A stretch of DNA of 64,000 nucleotides from Kryptolebias marmoratus. Taxonomy: Eukaryota > Chordata > Actinopteri > Cyprinodontiformes > Rivulidae. Positions 23,535 through 36,125 of the stretch are shown one piece after another; position 1 is the first letter of the stretch; every line of letters starts with the position of its first letter. The position numbers and the translations under genes were made by a program. The stretch is taken from NCBI RefSeq assembly GCF_001649575.2, contig NC_051445.1, positions 5,757,289-5,821,288 of the forward strand. The letters run 5' to 3'. The notes under the pieces were generated by a model. It was not told the DNA's origin. It ran no database searches and saw only the letters and a list, made by a program, of their open reading frames with translations.

Positions 23535-25062
23535 TTGGAGCTGGACGTTCAAACAACACAAAAATGGATGTTCAGTGTAAGTATCATCAAGATCCTCTTC
23601 ACAATTTTTTCAATTTTTATCAACACATTTTCATTTAGGATCTGTTTCACATATATTTAACTGAACATATTCTGTTGTTTCCACAGTTCCTACACGGATC
23701 CTGCCCACATCTGACTGCACTAAAACTGAACATCAGGTCAGCTGCTCCTGTGAAACTGTGGGAAACCCTTCTCCCACTTTACACTGGCTTTTAGATGGAC
23801 AACCTGTCAATCAGTCTAGTAAGCTGGTAGTCATCAGTGAGTCTCTGAATGACACAAACCTGAGGACCATCATCACTGTCAACCGACCAGAGGAGACACA
23901 TCTTTTCTCTTTGCTCTGCATCAGCTTCAACTCTGTGGGATTAGACAGTAAAACAAGTTACTTTCAGAACTCAGCAGGACAAAAAGGTCAGTTTTATATC
24001 TGTCCTTTAATGTTGTTTGACAACTAAAAGCATGCTACAGCATAGTATCTTTTTTAAACCTAAATCTTATGTTTGTATTTCAGATTATACCCTGATGATG
24101 ACTGCATTCATCACCACAGTTGTTGCTTTGTTGCTGTTAGTGTGCGTTCTGCTGTTTGTTATCAGGTGAGCCCTTCAAGACAAAATGTTAAATTTCTTTT
24201 CACAAAGTTACTGTTTTGTTGTTGTTTCCTCTGCTGGTTTTTAGCTTGTATTAGTGTAAGGTAAAAACACAATGGGACTTTATAGCTCTCATCAGAACAA
24301 CAACATCTGTGAGCTGAAAATATTTTTTCAGCTCACAGAATCAGCTTTTTAACTGGCTCCACGCTTGGACAGTTTGGCTTCTCAAGAAATTATATTTTGC
24401 TTTTATAGCAGTGCTGTCATTTTATCTCTTCAATTACAATTTTCTTTCTTTTTTCTGTGGCCTTCTTTTATCAATAATTTCATGAAGATGCCACCTTAAA
24501 AAGGATGTTTTATTGTACTACTTTTTCAGATTTCAGAAGACTCATCATAATCCTAAAAGTCTAACAAGTGAAGATAACACAGCTGATTTAGATCAACACC
24601 ACGCTAGAGAAGTAAAGGAGATGCTTTTTATACAGTTTTACTCAGTTTTTATTGTTACTCCTGCTCAAGTCTACCGTCTTATCTTAGCCACCAAAAGCAA
24701 ACGAAGAAGGTGTTTATTGCAGCATGGAGGAGCTGGCTCAAGCAGACAAAAACAAACCTGCAGCCTCAGAAGGGGCCAGAAGAAGCTCAGACAATAAATG
24801 TGAAGAAGATGTTGTTTACTCCAATATGGATTGGACCAAAAGGAGCAAGAAAAAGAAGAGAGAGAACGATGTGGACATGAATCAGTCTGGTAGCTCCTAT
24901 CTGGCGGAGGAGAAGTGTTTGGCGGGGGACGCTGGTAAATGTTTTGTGAGCAACGCGCTGGAGATGGGGGGTTTGTATGCAGAATGTAAACCGAGAAATG
25001 TGAAGATGGAAGTTGACTGTGAATACGCTCAAGTTCAATTTAAGAAAAAAAGAGAAAAGTGA
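23535..25062 (+). pseudogene. 5'-truncated tandem copy of siglec B (end of D3, D4, TM and tail)
   Basis: A partial duplicate of siglec B. The last 45 or so bases of the domain-3 exon survive at about 23537-23580, ending GATGTTCAGT before GTAAGT. Then come a full domain-4 exon (23687-23986), a transmembrane exon (24084-24165), a short tail exon (24530-24611) and a terminal tail exon (24688-25062). All acceptors, donors and phases match siglec B, and no stop or frameshift is present in these four exons. The domain-4 string CSCETVGNPSPT is shared. Tail tyrosines are VYCSM, VVYSNM and EYAQV, so the ITIM Val has become Met. No signal peptide, V-set or domain 2 exists upstream. It is either a decaying fragment or an alternative 3' end for siglec B; the clean frames favour a recent or still used copy. 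Confidence 0.72.
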
Positions 25063-27577
25063 AAATATTTGTTTTTTGTATTGAGCTCGGTGCTGAGGGG
25101 AACTGCTTCGATGCTGAGTTGATGCTTTTAATGAAACAAAAAAAATTAACTTTTTTTTAGTCGTGAGGCATTGGATAGAATCAGTAATGAAAACTTTAAT
25201 TATGGTTACAGTAGACCAGCCTCTCATGGCTGAGTGGCAAACCAGCACTGGGGCTCCATCATTTCATTAAAACGCAATAATTCACTGTTAATATTGTGGC
25301 CAAAGGCAAAATAAACAGGTATTATTTAATGACGCCTGTTGCCCCAAAAGTGTTAATGTCACACATAAAAAGAAACAAGACTGAGGAAGTGATGTTTTGT
25401 CACTGTTCTACATTCAGTAACGCAGTTCATGATAATACATTTAAAAAGTTGTGTTTAAATTTACTGAATCTTCACTTTTAAACTTTGGAAGACAGATTTT
25501 TATTTCACATCATTAACTGGTTCCAAAGAGTTTGTTGTTTGCTGTTAAAACTTGGAAAAAAGTCTAATGTTTAGTTTTTGAAAAAAAGGCTTTGTGTCAG
25601 TGTAAGTACATTTATTAAACATATATAAACAACTTTTACAACTATTCTTTGAATGCAGAATAATATAAAATGCTTATTATTTACTTAAATGCTTGTTTCT
25701 AATATGTTTTTTTTTGCCATATTTAAACTTTATCTTTAAACTGAATTGGCTTTAATTATGCAAGCTAAAAAGAGCATAATCAAGATTTGTATTTCATGTA
25801 TTTTTCAAAAAAAATTTAAATAAAAGTATAGTTCCTATGTTCTTGAAATTTACTTGTGTTTATTTTCATTTTTTCTTCTATTGGTTTTGTTGATGAGCTT
25901 TAATATTCTGCTATTGTGGCAACTTGGTGGTGATATGATGACTTAATCATTTGTCAATCTGACATTTTTAACACAAAAAGGTAATTAAATGTCCAGTATG
26001 GGAAAAGTATTGAATTCCACAGGGAAAAAAAAGAGCACAAACCTCAAATTTAAAAGTTCACCAGCAAAGTTAGACACATGTGAATATAAAACATTATTTA
26101 AGAAGGATGTTATGTTGGCTCAACAATCAAGGCAGCTCCTGTGCTCTGTGACTCAAGTATTCTGTTGATATCACAATTTTACATTTTTTATATGTAATAC
26201 TATTTTTTTCTTGAAATAAGATGGCATTATTGAAATAAAATATTTAGAGGTAAAACTGAGAGCACCTTACAACTGTATTGTATATTAACCACAAATTACC
26301 CCCTAACTGTGCATTGCACACTGTTACACCAAAGTGAGTGTTAGCAAGCCATAAAAAGAGAAAAGGCCTCACTTGTTCACGTCATTATTTTTAGCTGAAT
26401 GTTTCAAATGAGGTCACTGGTTTCCTGTTTGAGACTAAATACAACAGAGAGAGTGGATGTGGTAAAAAGGTGGTCTGAAGCCAGTAATAGACCTGTGGGT
26501 CATCATTCACACAGCACTTCTTCTGTAAAAGGTCCCCATTTCTACATCAACCATGCTAACTTTCTTGTGAAGCAACTTAACTATTAAAATAACTAAAGAT
26601 TAGGAGTGGCGCAGATACATTTAAACATATAATTAAGGATCAGCTCAGTAGTTTCAGAGTTTTCAGTGCCATAAATAAACAGAACCAGCGCAGAAATGAT
26701 GCAATCCAAAGTCACGATGCTCTAACTGTTAAAATATTTCTGCAGTTCATTTGTTTCAGAAATTTAGAGGCGATTTACTGAGTGATTAAAGGCCACTTTT
26801 GTCATCATGAGAACCACTTGTCTGCTTCGACTGCTAAGCACAATTACTGGTATTACCAAACGTTTTTTTGACTTTTAGATTGTTATCTTTGTTAAAAACT
26901 TGTCTGTGCTCTTACATGTGATCCTTTTGTAACATCCGCCAGGGATCATGTGTTATGTCATCACCTTATCTTTAAGACATGACTGAATTATTGTAGGCTT
27001 GTGGGCTGTTAATTCAAATCAGAATATATTTTAGTAGGAAGCTTCTAGGTAAATACCTTCATTAATGTACTCAAAGTACAAACAACAGGTCCTAGAGTTT
27101 TGCATATTAGTTCATTTTAACCAGGTGACGGTTGTTCATTGCTCAGTTAATGATAAATAAAACTGCGTCACAAGGTCTGACTGACTTGCCATTTCCGCCA
27201 TCTGACATTTTATTTCAACTCATCTTTGAACTCTTGTCACATAAAGTAGCTGTCTTTGATGACATGCACTGAGCAGACGTTTGTTTTTTGCGTTTTATTG
27301 TGGACTTTACATTTTATAACATTGCTGCAGCAGGTAAGTAAATGGATTTATCTTAAAAAAAACAACATTAGAGATATTTTAATCTATAGAAACTCTTCCT
27401 CTGTTGTGTAAACTTCAGATTCTCTGGGTACTGCTATAGAATTGGAGCCATAAAAAATTATAATAAAAAATCCATTGTAGTCAGATGTTTTCACTCATCA
27501 TGTGCATGATTGTCATCTTGATTTTTGTCTTTTCATTGTTTTGTTTTTTTAAGTTTTGTTCCAAGTTGAAATAACTA
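25063..27577. other. Intergenic upstream of the FFAR2-like gene
   Basis: AT-rich spacer without recognisable exons. A likely 5' non-coding exon of the receptor gene ends at 27333 (CAGCAG followed by GTAAGT). Nothing else is supported. Confidence 0.3.
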
Positions 27578-28951
27578 TACAACATACAACTTCAATGATT
27601 TTTAAAAACAAAAACTGTGTGCTCTAGTTTGAATTTATTTTGGATGTTCTCTAATCCACACAGGGTCAGAATTATACATCCAGGTTGAAAAACATACAGT
27701 AGATACAGTACAGTGTTCTGTTTTTTATGTGCTGCAGAAGGTTCTACAGTGGGTTTTAACTTGGCATAGTTAAGGACTATCAAACTCTCACTGGTGAGCA
27801 TGATTGACTGCAGCTCGTAGTTTCTCTTTGCAGCATGAAAACTATTCTTTGGACAATTGGACTGACCAATGCAATGATAAAGACCAAGGACCTCAGTGAA
27901 GATCTCAGAAGGAGAATTGGAGATTAACAGAAGTCAAGAAAGGACTTTGTAATCGTTTCTAAACAACTTCATATTCCAAGATTATCAGTTCAAACAACTG
28001 CACCTAAGTGGAAGTTATTTGGCTGTGTCAGCACTCTACCAAAGTCTGGAAGAAGATCCAAACTGTCACTCTCAGAAAAAAGGAAATTGATACAAATGTT
28101 CAAAAGCAACCCAGAAATCACCAAGACTGAAGCATACAATAAACTCAGACTAAGAGGGTGCTGACCAAGATAGAAGCTCCTGTTCCAATAGGGACACCTT
28201 CAAGTTTACTAAAAAACTAAAACTTGCAACTGACCACATGGACAAACCAAACGCCTTCTGGTGAAAATGTTTTCTGGTCAGGCAGAATAAAAGATATAGT
28301 TATTTTTGCCACACTGACAACAAGTATGTTTTGAGGAATAAAAATGAGGCTTTCAAACATAAGAACACTATACCAGCTGTCAAGCATGAAAGTGGTAGCA
28401 TCATGCTGTGGTACTGGTGCACTACACAAAGTGCATAGAATAATGAACAAAGAGGACTGCCTCCAAATTTTTCAACTTTACCTCAAATCACCTGCTAGAC
28501 GGTTGAAAGTTGGACATATTCAGATGTTCCAACAAGACAATGACCCCAAAGACTCATCAGAACTGGATAAAATAGGTCAAAATTAGACTTATTGAATTGC
28601 CTTTTCAAAGCCTCAACCTCTATTCAATTAAAAATGTGTCAACTATATTTAAAAGGTAGGTCCATGCCAGGAAACCAACCAATATAAATGAACTCCCAAT
28701 TCTGCCAAGAAGAGCAATCAAATATCCAACCAGAGTTATGCCAGGAGTTTGTTGATGGTTACAAAAAGAGTACAATTTAGGTACAGCTTGCTAAGGGACA
28801 TTAAACCAAATAATCTTAGAGGTGTATGCTCATATTTTACACTGTGTGTATCATTTTGACCCTGTGTGGACTAGAGAAATTATACAATAAATTCAAACTT
28901 TTGAACCTACTTCTTGTTTTTAAAAAATATTGGAGTTATGTATATGTTGTA
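27578..28951 (+). mobile_element. Inactive Tc1/mariner element with about 110-bp inverted repeats
   Basis: Left and right ends are inverted copies: TACAACATA at 27578 matches the complement of TATGTTGTA ending at 28951, and similarity continues inward through TTTGAATTTATT and CCACACAGGGTCA on both sides. TA dinucleotides sit at both borders, as expected from Tc1 target-site duplication. The interior holds a transposase pseudogene. The element lies between the probable 5' UTR exon and the coding exon of the FFAR2-like gene, so it would be intronic. Confidence 0.85.
27874..28740 (+). pseudogene. Tc1-type transposase remnant
   Basis: Translated pieces in shifting frames match Tc1 transposase: an N-terminal helix-turn-helix part (KTKDLSEDLRRRIGD, then a stop; later SGRRSKLSLSEKRKL) and the catalytic signature MFQQDNDPKDSS near 28527-28562, where the usual form is QQDNDPKHTS. 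Several in-frame stops and frameshifts make it non-functional. Confidence 0.85.
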
Positions 28952-29081
28952 TGATCATTCTACACTGGACAAAGAATTGTTTAAGTATATAATTTTTTGA
29001 TAATTAGAATCAGAAATAAGCTACATGCAAGAAGCTGCTCATCATCTGTCTTATCCTTTTTTTTTTTTTTGCTTTAGGTCA

Positions 29082-29996
29082 ATGATGGAGTCAGTGGTGA
29101 AAATTGAGATTATTCTGTCAGTGTATATAATCTCCTTCCTGATTGGCTTCCCTGCCAATCTTATGGCACTTTATGCCTTCAGTGTCAAGATCTACTGCAA
29201 ACCACTTCCAACGGACATCCTTCTTCTGAACCTGACTGTGTCCGACTTGCTCTTCTTGGTCATCCTTCCTTTCAAGATGCACGAGGCCGCATCCGGCATG
29301 GAATGGACTCTGCCAAACTTCATGTGCTCCATCACCTCTTTCACCTTTTTCTCCACTATCTATACCAGCTCCTTGCTGCTGATGGCAATCAGTGTGGTCC
29401 GCTACTTAGGAGTGGCATTCCCTATCACCTTCCAGCAACTGCAGAAACCTGTGTACTCAGTTGTCATCAGTGCTGTTATTTGGCTGATCTCAGCAGGACA
29501 CTGCTGCATCACGATCATCATCGTGCACCACCCATCACTGTCCAGCTCAAATTCTACTATGTGCTATGAAAACTTTACAGAGAAGCAGTTGGAGGTCCTC
29601 CTCCCCGTGCGTTTGGAGTTTTTCTTTGTGCTCTGCCTTGTGCCTCTTCTAATTTCAATTTACTGTTACATGCGCTTGATATGGATTCTGTACAGCCGCC
29701 CCAGAATATCAAGGATGCAGAAGAAAAAGACTATTGGGATGGCTTTAGGGACTCTTGCCGTCTTCCTCATTTGTGTCCTGCCGTACAATTTTTCTCATTT
29801 ACTAGGTTACTTCCAGGGTAAAAGCCCACAGTGGAGGTATTACACGTTGTTGCTCTGTACCTTAAACACTTGTATCGACCCCATTATTTTCTACTTTTCC
29901 TCCTCCATCTTCCATTGCACCAGCAAAAAATCCATTTTCAGGAAGCATGGTCTTAATGCTGTACAGATACAGATGCAGGGCACAAGTTCTAGTTGA
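29082..29996 (+). CDS. ffar2: Free fatty acid receptor 2-like GPCR
   Basis: Seven-helix class A receptor for short-chain fatty acids, 304 aa, in a single coding exon after an acceptor at 29078 (GCTTTAG). The start is the ATG at 29082 (MMESVVK); the second ATG is adjacent. Family strings are clear: LGVAFP after helix 3, MCYENFT in loop 2, LLPVRLE in helix 5, PYNFSHLLGY in helix 6, KSPQWR in loop 3 and DPIIFYFSSS in helix 7. The His and two Arg that bind the carboxylate in human FFAR2 (helix 4 GHC, helix 5 PVRLE, loop 3/helix 7 QWR) and the helix 6 His are kept. The disulfide Cys of helix 3 and loop 2 are both present. The E/DRY motif is changed to Val-Arg-Tyr (106-108). Fish carry several FFAR2/3-like copies; the sequence looks closer to FFAR2 than FFAR3. 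Confidence 0.9.
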   Translation: MMESVVKIEIILSVYIISFLIGFPANLMALYAFSVKIYCKPLPTDILLLNLTVSDLLFLVILPFKMHEAASGMEWTLPNFMCSITSFTFFSTIYTSSLLLMAISVVRYLGVAFPITFQQLQKPVYSVVISAVIWLISAGHCCITIIIVHHPSLSSSNSTMCYENFTEKQLEVLLPVRLEFFFVLCLVPLLISIYCYMRLIWILYSRPRISRMQKKKTIGMALGTLAVFLICVLPYNFSHLLGYFQGKSPQWRYYTLLLCTLNTCIDPIIFYFSSSIFHCTSKKSIFRKHGLNAVQIQMQGTSSS

Positions 29997-30328
29997 GAGT
30001 GAAGCATTATTAACATACGTAAACACAAAGCTTACGTGCTAATATTTAACTAAATTACAGACATACTCACAGGGTGTCATTTCATATTCATTTAGTTGCT
30101 TTACACACTTTTGACATGTCTTGAATTACCCTTGTAGCTAAAAGGGATCCGGGTTTGTTTAAAGTTTCTGTGAATTCCACTTTAAAATGTTGACATTTTT
30201 ATAACAAAAGCACAAGATATGTTGGTAGATATACAAGCTTCCAAAGTTTATTCATCTTCAGTAAATTGTCTATTTGCAAATGGGTAACATGATTTTCTGC
30301 TGTGACATGTTATTTTTTCCAGTATACT
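29997..30328. other. Spacer between the convergent FFAR2-like and lim2 genes
   Basis: Both genes end here: the receptor 3' UTR from the left and the lim2 3' UTR from the right. AT-rich; no other feature seen. Confidence 0.35.
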
Positions 30329-32652
30329 TTAACGTGGGCCTGCCACTCTTCTGCACTCATGCATTCTGTAGGCACACATGTAGAATATACCTGTAAAACA
30401 ACAACAAAAATCATCTGTAAAGAGGGAAATATTTACCACAGTGAACATTTTTTCAAAGAACAGACAGACCAAGAATAAGATAACCACAAGCCAGGAATTA
30501 GATAATATTTACAGAAAAAGCATATTAAAACACTTTGAAACAACTACAAACTATTGTTTAGAAATGTACGTGTCTTTGTACATTGCAAGATAAATATTGT
30601 TTAATACATGGTTCATTTGAAATTGTAAAGGTTTTCACAAGTGCAATTTTTATGCTGTACTAACTCATAATAGGACTTTGAGAATTTTTGTGAATAAAAT
30701 TCAAGAAAATGATGATGCCCATGTCAGAAATTTATTTTAAAATGTAAAATATTCAAGAAAACAACTTGTATGTCTATTTTGTGAATTGCTGAAGGTTGTA
30801 CATTTCGCTCACTCTCAGTAAGATGTATTAATTGCATCATAATCTGTAAATTTCATGCATGAACCAACCTGCAAAAAAAGTCATGAGAAGTGCCACCCAG
30901 CCTAGTATGTAGGACCAAGAGAAACGCCAGTCACCAAAACGCTTGCCCAGGAAGTTCACCGTCACACCGGTGTAAATGGCCATTGCAAGCAGAACAAAGA
31001 GAGCTGGTGTGGACACAGAGTAGCACATCAGAAAATGTATAGCTTTAAAACTAAAGGTCTACTTATTTGGATGTTACCAGGACAACTGTGTTATTAGACC
31101 AGCAGAGTTTATTATTTGCTGAACTTTGCATATTAACCAAATCATCTGATCAGCATTGTGTCATATATGGATTGAGAGCAAATTAGATGGCATTACTGAT
31201 TTACAGAAACTATGACTCACTTGAAACAAAGAACATGATGCCTGCAGCGAATGAGCGGTTGAACCTCTCAAAGGCAGAGAAGTGAGCAAAGGAGAGGATT
31301 CCTGCAATGATGCCAGCAAAGCATGACATGGCGGACAGGATCATAAAAGCTCGAGTGGCGTTCCAGTAGGCTGAGAAGGAGAAAAGGGATGCACAGAAAG
31401 AGACAATTTTACAAAGCTTTAATTTAGCAGTTCATTTCACAAATATATGCAGTGTCATTTGTCATTTTGTATATGTATTGCCTGCCATCGTGCAATCAGG
31501 TAATTTTCTGCCTCAGTGTGTGTGTGTGGTTGTGTTTGTCGGTCTGTTAGCAAATATCTCGTGAAACACTGCACAGATTTTAATGAAACTCTCAGAAAGT
31601 GATCTTTAGATGTACGTCTTCAACTGATTAAATGTTGGAGGCAACCCAATTCAAGTGGGCTGCTACCAATCAACTTTATCTAGCTCAAAAATGACTATAG
31701 CTAGCTGAGAGTCCTCTCCATCATGTGCTCTGAGATAAAAACATATCATGCTTGAATTAATTTCTGGCATTCAAGGCAGAAATATGCATTCCTTCAAAGA
31801 ATGCTAGTTTAATTTTCTCTTCTCTAAATTCTGTTATTTAACTAGAAACACTTGGAGAGTGCAAACCTCCTTCAAGGCCAAGTCCTCCTCATTAAAAAAT
31901 AGTCCAATCCAGATCGTGATCACCAGAATTTGATTGAGAACATTTCTTGAAAATTTCAACAAAATGTGTTTATTAGTTTTTAAGTGATCTTGCTAACAGA
32001 CAAACACCACCAAATACATAACTTCTTAGGAGAAGATAAAAATGTACTTGTGTGTTGTGGGACTCACATGGTAACATTCAGTAACGCTTGTTGTGTTGCT
32101 GAAAGCAGATAATCTCACAGCAGTGCAGCCTGAATATGAACTACCAATACCAAACATCATATCATTTCCAGGGCAAGCTGAGATTCTGGTTCAGACTAAA
32201 ATCCCCTACAACTATGTTATAGGTTGTCTTTAACTTTGTGACAGATGGATGATGCACACCTTTTCTATTATATGCAGTCATAGCCCCTTTTTTTCAAAAC
32301 AGATAGTATCCTGGTGAGCCTCATCTTCGCTTTATGATTGTTGGCAGATTTTTACATCTAAATAAATGCTAAAGTGAAACACTGTTACAGTATAACATGT
32401 AAGTGATTTAACATTAAAGCTGGTGTGACAGAGACTGAAAGAGGATGTGCTTTTATCTATTATATTTCTCTACTTACCGATGCTGTCAGTCTGCATGTAG
32501 CACTTTCCAGACATGCAGTATCTCCACAAGCCCTGATGGGCAAAGCTGCCGGACAGACGGTACTGCATCCAGTAGTCTGTGGCTGTGGAGACCACCAGCA
32601 AGATGTTTCCCACAATGGCACAAAACAGGCCCCCTCCCATGAAGCTGTACAT
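30329..32652 (-). CDS. lim2: Lens fiber membrane intrinsic protein (MP20)
   Basis: Four-helix PMP22/claudin-family protein of lens fibre-cell junctions, 173 aa, the same length as human LIM2. Coding exons in order: 32478-32652, 31221-31370, 30869-31003, 30329-30390; phases join. The start is the ATG at 32652 (MYSFMGGGLFCAIVG). The first extracellular loop has the family W-GLW-C-C pattern (HQGLWRYC followed by KCYMQ). The later strings FLGKRFGDWRFSWSYILGW and the C-terminus MHECRR are almost identical to the mammalian protein. A non-coding 5' exon probably lies upstream: an acceptor (TTGGCAG) sits about 50 bp before the ATG, and a good donor facing the right way is at 34073/34074. Confidence 0.97.
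31480..32030. repeat. Old dispersed fish repeat fragments in lim2 intron 1
   Basis: Strings such as GGTCTGTTAGCAAATATCTC with ATTTTAATGAAACTCTCAG, and in the opposite sense CAGATCGTGATCACCAGAA with AAGTGATCTTGCTAACAGAC, match dispersed repeats common in percomorph genomes as I remember them. The borders are approximate and the family is not named. Confidence 0.45.
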
Positions 32653-32965
32653 TATGAGTGAAATTATGATGCTGACAAAGGCTTTATGAACTCTGCCAAA
32701 AAAATAAAAAAAGAATGTTAGTGAAGTAAGTAAACTAATTCATGTATCATTCATTTTCTACAAGATATGAAGTAAGCAGTTTATTGGTTTTGGATTTGTT
32801 TTTAGTTGGAAGTGGACAGAAGAAACATGATTCACTGTATCTGCTGTGATGAAGTCAGAATTGCCCCTGTTGTTGTTTCAAATTATATTGTCAAGAAGAA
32901 CTATATTTAGTCTTCCTCTTTTTTTTCTTTAAATGTACCCAAAAGTTAACATTTCTCCCTTACAT

Positions 32966-33197
32966 AGCCAACAGTGAAGCAGTCGTTAGGATTGTCATTT
33001 CACAGCAGGAAGGTTGCTTGTTCACCTCTCAACCTTTCTGTGTGGAGTTTGCATGTTCTCCTAGTGCATGGGTGGGTGTTTTCCCACTAAAACATAAATT
33101 TCAGGTTACCCCACCTCTCATACAATGACACCAGCTCCCCTGTGACTCAGAAAGGAAAAAGTGAGTAAAGACTATAGATGGACAGATGGATGGAAAA
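32966..33197 (+). repeat. SINE-like dispersed repeat, degenerate, plus orientation
   Basis: Contains TTTCTGTGTGGAGTTTGCAT, the hallmark of a widespread fish tRNA-SINE-like repeat, then the CACCAGCTCCCC region and a terminal GGACAGATGGATGG. Orientation is opposite to the copy at 36402. Confidence 0.6.
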
Positions 33198-36056
33198 TTT
33201 TTCTAACCATGACTTCCCTTTCTGGTAAAGGGTTGAGTTAATGCTCCACCATCACCCACATCACAGATGCTATCTCCTTTAACAGCATGTGCTCATTGCA
33301 GCATTAAGTAAGCTGTTGTCGTCACATGAACTTTGGGTAAATGCTGTATTGTTAGCAACAAAATTTAAAGTTTCCCTCTATGGGGAAATGTTACCTATAG
33401 ATTCATAGGGGTTTGTATAAACTATAATTGCTGTGAGGAATCAGTCATATGTAAAAACAAATCTTGTGTGAGTCTCTAATGAGAGTCATTGTCTGTCATA
33501 AACTTATCACAACCATATTCACAAAGCCAAATCTGAAATAGCCCAAGAGCATGCCAATCAGCACGTCATCAACTTGTCATTCTGAGAAAGGAAATAAAGT
33601 TTAAAAAAGAGAAAAGGAAATCCTAAAAAGATAATGAAGGTCAAAATGTTTATGCAGTTTTAATGAGTACCACTGTGTGGGTGGGTCAGTGAGTCTCTGA
33701 CGCAAACATACATCCTCTGAACTCTGAATGGTTGGGTCTGAACACCATACTTTATAAATTGGTACTTTCATTTATCTGTGCATGACTGGCCCTTTTTACA
33801 ATGTAACAAGACTTCTGAATTTGTCAACATGTAATATTTAAAAATGTATTTGCAAGTCAGAGGAAAAATGTACATTTTACACATGGGAATCCAACTCAAA
33901 ATTTACCAAATGCAGACTAGATGTACATTTTGTCAAAATTAAAACACACTAAAGGCCTTCAGGGATACCATGTGACATACACGTTGCTTGTCATTTAACT
34001 AGAATATTCTGTATTTTATTCTCCCCAATCAGACAATTGAGACAAAACAATTAAACACTCCACGTTGTCTTACCTGGAGTCCTCAGGATAAATAATCCCT
34101 TATAAATGGAAGCCTTTCCTCGGGTAGAGAGTGAGAGAGGGTGCAAGCCAGGAGTGAGCAAAATGTCAAAGAGGAAGCTCTAGGCTGAATTCCAAAAGGT
34201 TAACCCCTCCAATTTTCTGTTGATGGAGGCAAAATCCTTTAAAACAATCAGCACTGAACAAATGCACTTGAGCTGGTGGGCCAAAAGCCACGTGACGCAT
34301 TCACATTGAACTACATAGGAGTGTTTTGGGGGGTCAGGGGATAAGAGGAGGGGCAACGGCGCTGGAGAAGGGGGGAGGACCTGGGATACGAGGCCACTGC
34401 ACTGCAGTTCTTGTCTGTTGTTCAACCAGGCATTCTGGAACTGTGGATGTGCAAAGGCTTGCAGTACTGCTGCGGTCAATGGAACATGCTGAAGTGCACA
34501 CTTTCTTTCAGTGAAGCTGGGGTGTGGTCATGGGGACACACATGCTTAGAACTGATCCATGATCAAAGTGCTGTTTGATAAATCTTTACATTGCATGCAG
34601 AATATGATTTACATGACAGCTTATGTAATGATATTGATGAAACAGTGCACTGAAGTACAACCACAATTCTGAAATACAACAGAAATGCTCTACCTTTGCA
34701 AAAATTATAATAATAGTTGATTGAACAACTTGTTTGCATATTTCTTCCCTCCAGGTGACTAAAAGTGTGTGATGGGATGCTGCTGACAAGTCATGACTAT
34801 GTTGTGTCTGAATTCCAAGTCCTAGGAGTTCTCACCAAATGAACCTGTTTACAGGATTGTTGTTACCTTATAAAAAAACCTTTCCCACCACAGGTGTAAT
34901 TCTATCTTTTACCAATAATGGAAGGATACTTCTTGCAAATTGCATGCAAATTTAAAAAGTGCTCTTCTTACATTTTGTGAAACAAAAATGTTTTGTGGTT
35001 TTGCGCCATGTATTGTAACATTTAAGTTCTAGTTGTTTTACTTGTCACCATTAGTTAACACTTCTGCTGTTTCCTCATTTTATTAACCAATGAAACTCTC
35101 TGAATGCAGGAAGAAGTGTGCAATACTGAACGCTGATCATGTATGCTCTTAAGACTGATCAGACACATTCAAAGTCAAACCTGCAGCTGGGTGTATTTCC
35201 TTTGAGCAAAGCAAGAGAAGCTAAAGTTTTCGGGAGTTGCCACATATTTTCCATGGTACTTCTCAGCAAATACAGGGTGTAGTGTAAAATGTTCTCATTA
35301 AATTCTTTAACACTGTACAAATTGGGTGTTTAAGTTATGCACTGGTATATGTCCGCCCATCTGACTGTTTACAGAGGAGGTTTCTGCAGTGTTGTTCACT
35401 GTAGCTCAGATGACTTGTGTTTCCGTTCTGCTCTTTCAAAATGTGAAAAGGTCAAGGCAGATAAATTTCTCCTGAAGGTGTTATTTTTAAAGAAGATTTC
35501 TTCCTGATGAGTTCTTTCCATTGTAACCTACTGCTCCATATACAGTCTGATCTGCTGGCTTTCTTAGCAACAGAACTTTTTGACAAAATGGGACTGTATA
35601 AATATAACATTTAAATAAATCATAGTGAACCTTTTTTGATTTGCATTTTAATTAATTTGACTTGTTTAATTTTGCTCTAAGGTGCGCTAAGTTGACTTTT
35701 GCTGTTGACAGATGCCAAGTCATCTGTTTAACTGTAACTATGACACAATGATTTTAAAACCAATCGTGTAGAATATGGCTTCTCTGTGTTTGTTTTATTT
35801 TTCTCATTTATTTGCATATTTAAATGCAGATTGGAATGCAGAAAAATGCATGCAACTAAGACAATAAAAGTGCAGTTATTCCCAATATTTACTCAAATAT
35901 TTTTAGTCACTCTTCATTTGAACAGATGATCATGAAATTCATGGTATTAAGGGATGTATTATATCACTCTATAGCACCATCTGCTGCACAGATTTAGCAT
36001 TTAAAGACATGCCTGTTGCAGCAAGGTCTTCAGTGAAATATCAAGAAAAAAAAATA

Positions 36057-36061
36057 CATAC

Positions 36062-36095
<34 letters not shown>

Positions 36096-36125
36096 CTGTG
36101 TGAGTATGTGTGAGTGTGTATGTGC
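36057..36125. repeat. (TA)n(TG)n compound microsatellite
   Basis: Run of TA repeats passing into TG repeats and imperfect TGTGAG units. Confidence 0.9.

Noticed and set aside
28344..28586. Intact 80-codon frame ending in the transposase catalytic motif
   Set aside because: Only a fragment of the dead Tc1 transposase; upstream parts are broken by stops and frameshifts.
34180..34514. Overlapping frames on both strands upstream of lim2
   Set aside because: No splice support or recognisable domain; composition looks like promoter/intron DNA.
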